NCBI GenBank assembly: GCA_032622095.1
Contig: CP136062.1
Location: forward strand, 150,840,875-150,904,874
Origin: Siphonodentalium dalli
Lineage: Eukaryota; Mollusca; Scaphopoda; Gadilida; Siphonodentaliidae
Length of the DNA stretch: 64,000 nucleotides
Direction: 5' to 3'
The position numbers and the translations under genes were made by a program. Position 1 is the first letter of the stretch; every line of letters begins with the position of its first letter. Under the pieces are notes generated by a model. The model had not been told where the DNA came from, did not search any database, and saw only the letters and a list, made by a program, of their open reading frames with translations. Shown here piece by piece: positions 13,301-25,400 of this stretch.

Positions 13301-16300
13301 TTTGGCAAAATCACTACTACTATAAACACTTACCATGCATATCTGGCAAATCACTAAAACTATAAACACTTACCATGTGTATCTGGCAAAATCACTACTA
13401 CTATAAACACTTACCATGCATATCTGGCAAATCACTAAAACTATAAACACTTACCATGAGTATCTGGCAAATCACTACTACTATAATCACTTACCATGCG
13501 TATTTGGCAAATCACTAAAACTGACACTTTTTGGTAAGCTATCTTCTCCTGGTTTGCCATACACTTCACTTTTTCTTTGTCGTAGATTGGGAGATTTTTC
13601 TTCGTCCATACTCATCATTTTTCTCAGCTGCTGGCGAGTGTTGTGTTTGAACGGTGGATGATTTTCTACTTCTGGGATTTCGTAAGACTTATTGAATGTA
13701 AACTGAAATAAACAATATCAATTTTTATTTTATAAGATAACTAGCTGATGTGCCGACTTCGTCTGGGCTATTTATGGATTTCTGGGCAGAATATACAGCA
13801 TCTGGAGTTGTTTGTGGACGTTGCAAAATTGAGAAAGAAAAAAACTATTGTTCGCTCAGTCCAGAAACAAGCCTAGATGAGCATATATGAGCGAGGTCAA
13901 GGACAAGGTCGCATGTGAAATTGGACCAGCCCATTGTTCCTGGGATCAAAGTAGGCCTACATACCAAATTTGAGTCGGATCGGTTGAGCAGTTTTCGAGT
14001 CTATAGCACACATACATACATACATACACAGAGACAGAAGTGACAGAATATACAATAGATAATTATTTATATTTTATAAAAAATAATAATTGTACTTTTA
14101 TAAACTAATAATTATATTGATTGAACTGAAATAAGCATAATGTAATAATTATACTTTATTTAGAACCATATTATAAATATTTTTTTTTGTAAATAACAGC
14201 CTGAGTAACATCTTGTGTATGGATCTGCATATTACACGTACATGTATGACCACAGACAAAATAATTGTTTCCCCTAACCAAACTCAACCAGAAAATTATG
14301 ACAAAAAAGTGTCATTAGAAAGACGTTTCGTATCTAATGAAGTGTATACCACTATATCCTATGACAGAGCAAAATAATAGCTTGATTATTCCGCCATGTT
14401 ACTCAAGAGTAATGGCCAGAACTATTCAATGAATTAAACATGCTGAGCTTGAAATAGTGTGTCTGTCATTTGCAGAATGAGGTCCCCAGAGGGTGAATTT
14501 AGTGATGCTACCCTGCATAGCGGGCTAGCATCACCAAATTCACCCTCTGGGAACCTCATTCTGCTGAGGTGTAAGCATTCCGATCAGAAATGATAAGTAT
14601 TCATACACATACGAAGCAATGAAAACAAGCCTGCAAATAGTGTGTCTGTCATTTACAGAATGAGGTCCCCAGAGGGTAAATTTAGTGATGCTATCCCACA
14701 CAGCGGACTAGCATCAACAAATTCACCCTCTGGGGACCTCATTCTGCTTAGATTATCTTTAGTCTCAAATTAACATTGTATTTAGTTATTTTTTCCCTTC
14801 TGGGAAGTTTCTAGATCCCCTAATTTGCAGAAGATAAAATGCATAATTGAGGTGACTAAATGGGTGAATAACTTTAACTGGGGAACTCCAATCTGATCAT
14901 AGGTCTCCCATAGCAGTTGAGGCCAAAGCAAAATGAAGTTCCCAGAGGGTGAATTTGGTAATGCTAGACCACTAAATTCACCCCCTGGGAACATCATTCT
15001 ACAAATGACAGACACACTATTTGCAGGTTTGAATGAACGCATAAATTCTCTGATCTACAAAACGAAGTCACCAAAATAAACCCTACAGACATTCTTAAAT
15101 CATGTATAACCTGGCACGCTTTGTTTTCAATCATCCATGAAGTACTATTACTGGCATTTCTAAACCTGAGAAAGCTGGGAGTTTTCAATCTAATATTAGA
15201 GGTTAATTCTTCTTCAAGATCAGTATATAGTCTACTCTCCTATTGTTTGCAGACATAGGAATTTGATTGAGTTGCTGACTATAATTAATTGAACATGGAA
15301 GACAGCATTGATCAACCTTTTGTAAGTCTGTTGCTAATAATTCAAGCTGTGAATGGAAACTATTTTATTGGCATTGAATGAGTAATTGGCTCTAAAGATA
15401 GATAGATCAATTTGTTGGATAGTTAACCCTTCCATACTGGAACTTCCTGAAATTTCGCGAAAACCCTGTGCCAATGCATTCTCTTATATATACGAGTCTC
15501 CCATAGGGAGCCTCGCATATATAAGAGAATACATTGGCCTAACAATATTTATCTTGACCTTGTAAACCAGTGCATTCTTTTATATATGTGAGGCTCCATA
15601 TAAGAGAATGCACTGACACATTATATTTAATGCTGCACCAGCACAGCTCCCATCATGAAAGGGTTAACTCTAAAGATAGATAGATCAATTTGTTGGTTAA
15701 TTGATTGATCAATCTGTTATCTGCAAATGTCAGACACGCTATATCCAGACTTGAATCCTTTGTAAAAATTGTATAGTGCAGAGACCCTGTAGGATAATTT
15801 GTGTATATCCCTTCCATGACTGGAGCTTCCTGAAATTTTGTGAAAACCCTGTGCCAATGCATTCTCTTATATATGCGAGTCTCCCATAGGGAACCTCGCA
15901 TATATAAGAGAATGCATTGGCCTAATTATATTTACCATGGCCTTGTAAGCCAGTGCATTCTCTTATATATGCGAGGCTCCCTATGAGAGACTCGCATACA
16001 TAAGAGAATGCACTGGCCCTATCAGAGACTCGCATATATAATAGAATGCACTGGCACAGGATATTTAATGCTGCACCAGGGCAGCTCCGTCATGAAAGGG
16101 TTAAAGCTTTACTTACAGTTTTTCTTGGTTGGGAACATAGAATCGTCCAGTATATTGTGTATTTTTATGTCATCAGCCATTTTCTGGGAACAAAACTGAA
16201 GGTCCTTCTTGTACCTAGCGGCATCTTCCTTGTCAGAATCAGAGTGTCTGAAGTGAAAACAAGGGGTATAGTCAGTAAGTGCCACCCCAGATAGGCTTGC

Positions 16301-16379
16301 CACGATCTTTGATTAATCGACTAACCTTCGACAGGTGTGGGTAGTCGATGGTTATTTACTTTTGTCGACGAATCACCCA

Positions 16380-16416
<37 letters not shown>

Positions 16417-19400
16417 TGTATGTAAGCAGGACTATGTATGCAGCCCAATTTACCACCCAACAGCCTGTTCTCTCATCAGCCCTGCCACGATGCAGTTTCT
16501 TTTCCCTATTGATGTTGCATACAATGATTGTCGGTCATCTTCAAATAATTCTGTGTGTGACATTTTCTCACAGTCCGTGGCGGGCTCTTTTATTAAAAAT
16601 GAAAATGTCCAGATTATACATGGCAGTAAATGTAACTGCATTCCTGTCACCCCCCCCCCCCCCCAAAAGCTCCAATATCTGCCACTGTCTACATGTGTTC
16701 TCGTTAACTTCAGTGCAAGTGTACGCGTTTCGCTCTTTTAGCCAACTTAATGCGAAGAACATGCTCTGCTGAAATACTTATCGGTGGCTCGCGGCCGAAC
16801 TAGCTTTATTTCATGCAATTTTGCATAGTTATTGTCAGAAACATCAGGCTCATTGGCAATTCTGGGCAGTATTTAATAGTAAGGGTATGTTTATAATTAC
16901 ATCGGGACGAATGAGAGCATGAGTATTCCTTTTGTATATATGAAATAAACAATGAACACTGATGGTTTATATAACTCTGTTATGAATGGATGTAAAGTAG
17001 TCATCGAAATTTTGCATTTTGTTTACCTGGATGTAATACAGGGCGCATATGTAAACGACTAACCGTCGACTATACCAGTCGATTAGTCGATTCTGAAAAC
17101 TCATAGTTATGGCAACCCTAACCCCAAAAAGATGCGATTTTATATAGCGGATGGGGGAAAATTGCAGGTGGAGAAAAGTGGCAAGCCCGCAGACGCTGTG
17201 GTGCTACATTGTTAGACCCTTCTGGTAGTTGAAGTTCTGTATAGTTTTCGGTTGTGAAAACAAAGCCTAAAACGCAGAGGGTTATATTTCATTCTCCTCA
17301 TTATGCAAGTTGAACTTGAACAATAATTTTTTTTTTATTTTGTACCTGTCAATTTCTGCACCGCTTTCGCAAATTCAGCAATAGACCTTTCCACAGCTTT
17401 CAATTAAGTAATTATTAGCTGATATTTTTGACCAATCATGTACCCACCGTGAAGGCCGCCCATATCTTTAATATATTTAATATTTTTTATCAAATCATAA
17501 GGTACTGAAATTTCTATTTGTGCCATGATGTTGGAAATTTATCTTTTTTTCATTTTGCATGACACTTGCAAATTAGGTAGAGGTGAGGCAGGACCAGGTA
17601 AAAATTAACACATATTGACAAATATCATTGGCCAGCATTAATACCCACTCCAAACCAACCGCAACTTCGGCCCTCAGGAAATGCCCTCTGATTTGGCATA
17701 TCATGCCAGAACCCCCCAATATATGGCCACAGCCCCCCTACTTGGGAATCCTGGCTATGCCACTGCCTCTGTGTGAGTGAGTTCAGAAGGCATCTTTGCC
17801 AAAATCTATCTGGAACAATATAATTGGCTGACAATAAAGAAAAAATCTTGGCCTAGTAACTCTACTATACTGAGTACAAATAATAACTGGAGTAACAAAG
17901 CTAACTGGAGTTCAAGGTTTCCTTTATTGTGATGGCATGCAAAGTTCTCATTTAACTCGTAATACAGTACAATTAAGCCCAGGAAGCTGTGTCTGGTAAT
18001 GAAGGTTTCCTATTTAATTTAATTTGTTTTACAGTTAGGCTGTAAATCGGTCTGCAGAGAGAGGAAGTAGACAACAAGAGAGTCAGTTACTGTGGACCCG
18101 CTCACCAGGCTATCGAGATTCGAGACTTAGAAGACAAGACAGTCAGCTACTGTGGACCCGCTCACCAGGCTATCGAGAAGACTGGGACTTTGAAATCTAC
18201 TGCTACAATTAAAAATTGTAAACCGGAATTCAATAAATAGAATGCTGTCATCAAGGCAAATGTATCAAATAAAATGTCCCAGAAATGTATTAAATTTTAT
18301 TCTATAGTCACCAGGTGTCTTGAGTTGATGCCCCTTCTCGACATAGATTTTACACGATGTGTGTTAAATATTACCAAATCCACATCCGTTAATTAATTGT
18401 GGTTACGTCATCTATACGTAAATTCATAACTTAATTTATTACTTTAAATAGCTGTAAAATAATTAATATTAAAAATTCAATTTTATTTTTATGCCTTTTA
18501 TTAACCAGAACGTCTTCAGCAGACATCTTCGACTCAAATTAATTATTTAAAAATATATTATCGATTATAAGATTGCTGTTGTTACCGGGAATTTATTGAA
18601 ATTGGGGGTAGCGTCTCCCTTTATGAAAACAGATAACTTAAAGGGGTACTGTACACTAAATCCAGCCATTTATGGGAACATGTCCTATTATACTCAACAT
18701 AATATATGCAACAAATGAATAAATTTGAACCATGGATGAGTGCAAAATACATGCATAAGTTCTGTGAACAATGTAAGTAACATGGTAATTATAATGAAAA
18801 TGAGTTAACCCTTTACCCAACAAACTGGCCAAAACCGGCCAAATAAAGCTTCAACAGCCTAAAATATCTTCGGTCTGTCTCAATAGAACCATACAAATAT
18901 GGATATCATTGGAACCGGCTCCTTGACCACATTGTGATCGTTACAGTTATGCCCTGTGCCAATGCATTCTCTTATATATGCGAGTCGACCATAGGTCGTC
19001 TCGCATATATAAGAGAATGCATTGGCCTAAAAAAAATCTTTTTTTAACACTTTTTACCATTTTTTCTTACATTCTTTAACAATTTTATAATTTGTAATGT
19101 GTTAAGCTAATGCATTCTCTTATATATGCGAGGCGACCTATGGTCGACTCGCATATATAAGAGAATGCATTGGCACAGGGCCCTTCTGTTGGGTAAAGGG
19201 TTAATGACTTGGACCATAAACTGATTTTCATTATAATTACCATGTCATATTACATCGTTCATAAAGTAAATGAGTGTATTTTGCACTCATCCATTCATTA
19301 GTTGCATATATTCTGTTTAGTATAACAGGAGATGGTCCCATAAATGACCGGATTTAGTGTACAGTACCCCTTTGATGACAAAATGACTTAACAAGTTAAC

Positions 19401-22400
19401 ATGATTCTATATGCGATTTGATATCAAATTTCATACTGATTTCAAATGGCTTGTAGGCAATATTGTAAAATAAATAATTTAGAAATCAAGATTTGACTCT
19501 GGCTCAGCATAAATAACATACTTGACCATAGAAGCATTCTCATATTCAACTAGTCGAGCAAATGAAGAATTTCTTCGCATTTCAAGGTTAGATGTTTCTT
19601 CTGACTCCACAAGTCGTGCAAATGATGAATTTCTGCGCATGCCATTGTTGTAGGCATTTTCTTGCTTGTTAACATTCCCAATAGCTTCTCTGATGTTAAT
19701 CTTCTGGAACAGCTGGAGCAGGTCGTTTTCCCGAGTTTTTGGATTGTCTCTTGTCAAAACTGGTCGGATATACTTCAAGTCAATCTGTTCAAACCTGAAA
19801 AATAAAACAATCACATGGTCATTCAATTAAGAAACAATTAAGGCAATTAAAGTTACACAATCCGATTCGATGGTCCCCATATAATCAGATTCCAACAACA
19901 AAAACATTTCTTCAAAGACGCTTGGTTACCAGAATCAATTAATTACCAAAAAATAATGCTAACCACTGTCAACTCTAGAATTTGTTTTCCAAAACATGTT
20001 ATATATGAACATTTTGTTCAACAATTTGGTATTGAGAGTATATGTCAGCCAGCTCATCAAATACATGTATTTGTTAGACCGCCAAATATTCCTGGTGGTG
20101 AAAATCAGATTTCAGAATTTGATAATTGATAACTCTGAGCTTTGATAGGTGGCTTCCTTGACTCAAATCATATTTTGTTTACCCCCCCGAAGCCACAGAA
20201 ATAGTAATTCATGAGCGTTAAATCAGATTATGTACAGTAATGCCCTAATTAATCGACTCCTTTAACCACAGCAGAATTATGGGTAACTTTTCAGGATTTA
20301 GTTGGAAATATGGCTTGTTGCCATTCATCGGAAAGCTCTTGGGGAGAGCTTTCCGATGAATGCAACAAGCCATATTTCCGACTAAATCCTGAAAAGTTAC
20401 CCATAATTCTGCTGCAGTTAAGGAGTCGATTACTTATGGCATTACTGTATCTTCGACGCCAGTAAATTACTCCATGTGCAGCTCCTCAATCAACCAATAA
20501 TTAGTTATCTATTCAATCCATTTGTTTTGCGCATTCTGCAATAAATTAGATTCAACAGACTTCGCACTGATATATCACGTGTCCATAGGGCATATGACAC
20601 GATGCCAATCCCACAATCCAATCAGGCAGAAATCCGACCTAAGCTAGCTGTTCGCTCCTTTGGGGGGGATACCATATTAGGACACCCACGTTTTTGTGTC
20701 TCTCTGGGATAGTGCATGAGACACAAGTCATGGCTTCTTTAGACAAGCCTTGAAATAGTGGATATGTCATTTGCATAATGAGGTCCCCAGAGGGTGAATT
20801 TAGTGATGCTATTCCGAACAGCAGGCTAACATCACAAATTTACCCTCATCCTTATTCTGCTGAGGTCTCAAGTGCCATATGGCAGTCCTGGGATCAGATT
20901 GAAGTTCCCAGTTGAAGTTGGCGATGCATGTTCACCCATTATAGTCACCTTGATTATGCAATTGGTCTTCTGCAAATTAGGGGATATAGAAACTGAACAG
21001 AAAGGAAATAGTAACTAAAAACAATGTTAATTTGAGACTATAGATACTTTCCAGATGATGAGGCCTGAGCAGAATGAGGTCCCCATAGGATGAATTCACC
21101 CTCAGGGTACCTTATTCTGCAAATGTCCAGCACCATATTTTGACGCCTGTATATGTTCAACTTCAGAGTTAATTTAGGCCTTCCTGTAGTACAATCAGAG
21201 GCACATTAACCCTTTACCCAACAAACCGGCCAAAACCGGCCAAATAAAGCTTCAACAGCCTAAAATATCTTCGGTCTGTCTCAATAGAACCATACAAATA
21301 TGGATATCATTGGAACCGGCTCCTTGACCACATTGTGATAGTTACAGTTAGCCCTGTGCCAATGCATTCTCTTATATATGCGAGTCGACCATTTTTGCCA
21401 CAATTGTTATTTCTTTAACAATTTTATAATTTTTAATGTGTTAAGCCAATGCATTCTCTTATATATGCGAGGCGACCTATGGTCGACTCGCATATATAAG
21501 AGAATGCATTGGCACAGGGCCCTTCTGTTGGGTAAAGGGTTAAAACATGAAGGTATCTCCCATGTGTCTCCGTATAGAAGGTCCCTGCCATCCTACATAC
21601 AGAAACCAATTGTTATAGATTGGACACATTTTCAATAAATTATGACTTTTTCCCATTGTTATTATGCCCAGACCCTGGGACGTCAATACGACATATTGCA
21701 CACAAATCAATTGTAAGATTGAGGGAGCAAGCTCTCAATAATGAACAAAAGAATTCCAACAGCTGACTGATTATAACAATCATGTTACTATGCACCCAAG
21801 CAATTTTAAGCCTTGAATTTCAAGTGTGTCTGTCATTTTCAGAATGAGGTCCCCAGAGGGTGAATTTAGTGATGCTATCCCACAGTGGGCTAGCATCACC
21901 AAATCCACCCTATGGGAACCTCATTCTGCTTAGGACTCAACTGCTATGGGAGACAAAGGATCAGATTGAAGTTCCCCAGTTGAAGTTGGTGATGTTCACC
22001 CACCAGTCAACTCTAAAAATCGGCTACACAAATGAAATTATTTTCAAAGTTCTTTTACCAAACTTTCACAGAGGGAGTGAATTAAGAACAGACACATTGT
22101 TAGACATATGCCTTGTAATCTACATCATAGGTGATCTACTAATGTCCATGATATCTTTGCTAGAGTTTCCCTTGAGAAATCCAGTATCATTTTAATTATC
22201 AGTGGGATGGGATGGAGAATTCCAGAGATTGGCCACCAGATCATCTGATTTGGGAGTGCTTAATGGCTATATCTCCAGCCAAATCAGAACAACTCTAACA
22301 TGTAACAGAAACTTATTTCGAAACTAATTCTGTTAGATTCTATCTTGACATGCTTTCCTTACTTAAGCACTTTTCTTATCACTTAATACTAGTTTGTTTC

Positions 22401-25400
22401 CAATGCTTGGGTTTTGATAAAATTTACTGGCAAAGATACAACAAATAAATAGGATCCTGATAATGTTAAAAGAGAGAGCTATCAGTTAGTTTAAAATTTT
22501 TGCCACAAGGTGAGCAAAATCAGCAAATACAAATGTTTGACCATAATAAAAGAATCGACTAAAAGTCCTTCTTGTTCATCCCCAGTGGTTGGGGGATGCG
22601 TAGAGTGAAAATCCACTGTGGTTAAGCTGTGTCACTGGCAGGGGCGCCGGAAGAGGGGGGGCAGAGGGGGCAGCTGACCCCCCTGCCCTTGACCAAGGGG
22701 GGCGAGCGGGGGCAGGACTTGCCCTTTTTCTGCAGACAGAGAATGCTTTTTGTGTGTTTAATCTCGTGTTTTTATAGCAAAATGTGACTTTTTTGGTCCA
22801 AATACCACCAATTTCACAAGGAATATTAATTTTTTGTCAATTTTATCACAAAACGGCCATAAAAACCGACAAATACCATTATAATAGGGATTTTTGCCAC
22901 AATGAATTTATGGTTATTTTTCCGAGTTTGCGGAGAAAATGCCCTTTTTTGCAGAAAAGTGCCCTTTTTGTAGGCTCTGCCCCCCTGCCCTTGAATGCTT
23001 CCGGCGCCCCTGGTCACTGGTGACATCGGAGAGTAAAAAACTCGAGGCCATATCTGAGTGTTAAAGTTGGCGAGGAAGGCAAAAAATCGAGAAAAACTCC
23101 AGAGAGTGTTTTCTCAATATTTTGCCTGCACAAATGTTTAACCCTTTCTATACTAAAGCATCATTGACGAGGAAGCCTCTCATATAAGATAATTAATTAT
23201 TGAGATATTCACATGTTGGTTTTATTCATTGTTGTTCGCAAAATATTAATCGACTGCTTAACCACAGCAGAATTATGGGTAACTTTTCAGGAAATATGAC
23301 TTGTTGCCATTCATCGGAAAGCTCTCCCGAGAGCTTTCCGATGAATGGCAACAAGCCATATTTCCGACTAAATCCTGAAAAGTTACCCATAATTCTGCTG
23401 TGGTTAAGTAGATTAATTAGGGCATTACTGTATGCTGTTATGAGATTATGTGGAATAATTGCCATTCGGTATGTCAAGACCAGTCTCTTTAAAGAGCCGA
23501 CGAAAATCCTATATCAGATGTACGTCTCTAGAAGTGTCCATAATATTTCATTTCTATGATGACGCGGCATTCCCAACGTGATGTAATAAACCGTTTCCAA
23601 ATATGGAGTGCATTCCTGGTGTATTAAATGTTTGTGAGAATCGTAGTATTTAGAAATAGTTATAAATACAACTAGATGCAAAAAAATAATCAGTCATGAA
23701 TATCGTTGACTGATAAAAAAACTCGAGGATGATTTCTCCTATATTGCGATGAGTAAAATTAATTATGGATATATCACCTGTCTTCAGTTTTCTAACTTTT
23801 GAGTTTGACAATTCATGGGAAAATTGTCAACACGTCATTGACCTCTGATCTCTGACGTGATCTGCTACGCCATAAACCAATGAAATCGTGTGCAGTCTGC
23901 ACCACTCGCCAATGAAATTGAGGGAATCCCTTCAATACAGAACCTAATTTTAATCGAGTTCTAGAGAAGTACAATAATGCCCTAAATAATCGACTCCTTA
24001 ACCACAGCAGAATTATGGGTACTTTTTCAGGATTTAGTCGAAAATGTGGCGTGTTGCCATTCATCGGAAAGCTCTCACTGAAAGCTTTCCGATGAATGGC
24101 AACAAGCCATATTTAGGTCATTACTGTACATCCGATATGGTATTTTCGTCAGCTTTTCAAAGAGACTGTGTCAAAACCTGCCCGGGTTTAAAAAAAAATT
24201 AAAAAATTCCTTTCTCCATCAAGAGATTTTTTCACCTGAAGTTTGTAAACCAACTAATAATATCACTGTGACCTAATGCACAGAAATAAAACCAACTAAT
24301 AATATCACTGTGACCTAATGCACAGAAATAGAACCAATCATTCACAGGAACAGATAACTCCAGTCAATGAGACTATACGCTGTAATCATCCAGATATATC
24401 CCAGCTTACGGACAATATTTATATCGCAACCTAAACATAGAGCACACCATCAGTACACTGACATCAGCCATCTAAAGCGAGGTGTACTTTAACCCTTTAC
24501 CCAACAGAAGGGCCCTGTGTCAATGCATTCTCTTATATATGCGAGTCGACCATAGGTCGCCTCGCATATATAAGAGAATGCATTGGCTTAACACATTAAA
24601 AATTATAAAATTGTTAAAGAATGTAAGAAAAAATGGTAAAAAGTGTTTAAAAAAGATTTTTTTTAGGCCAATGCATTCTCTTATATATGCGAGGCGACCT
24701 ATGGTCGACTCGCATATATAAGAGAATGCATTGGCACAGGGCATAACTGTAACTATCACAATGTGGTCAAGGAGCCGGTTCCAATGATATCCATATTTGT
24801 ATGGTTCTATTGAGACAGACCGAAGATATTTTAGGCTGTTGAAGCTTTATTTGGCCGGTTTTGGCCACTTTGTTGGGTAAAGGGTTAATATTCTGCATCA
24901 AGGTATTCTAGGTGCCTAGAATACTGTGTCAGTCAGAAAAGTTCATTCTGGAAAGTTGATAGCATGCAATAAATTTCTAGCATTTCTTAAAGGTCCACTT
25001 AATTTTCGAACCCCAGATCACATATATAAAATATATGCCATATTATACCATTTCAAAGAGGAAGCTCCAAAACATTGTATTATCAACTTATTCGGTGTAA
25101 TATACTATGAACATGTTGTTTTTGTTGAGTTACAACTCTATATCCTAAAGATAGAGTTATTTCCCTTCCATTGAAAATACATTTTTAGTTTGAATTTTGT
25201 TGCATTCTGGGAGCCATAACGGGGAAAATCTTTGTATGAATTCAGCTATTTTATATTTCTCTATGGGCATCTTCTGAGACACAGACGTTTCAAATGGTGA
25301 TTTAATTATAGTATTTTAATCATATTTTATGGCATAGATTGTTATTAAAACCGAATATCAAGGCACTATAAAAAAATAATCGGTGATTCGTTATTTTAAG

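Larger units (their letters stand above)
4345..13494 (-). other. 9.2-kb intron between exons I and J
   Basis: Filled by the elements listed between 4536 and 13526. The parts 7780-8400, 8530-9270 and 9750-10975 show no recognised feature. Confidence 0.8.

Noticed and set aside
16335-16772. Open frames with poly-glycine across the G run
   Set aside because: They arise from the 35-base G homopolymer inside a hAT-like element and lack any coding signature.
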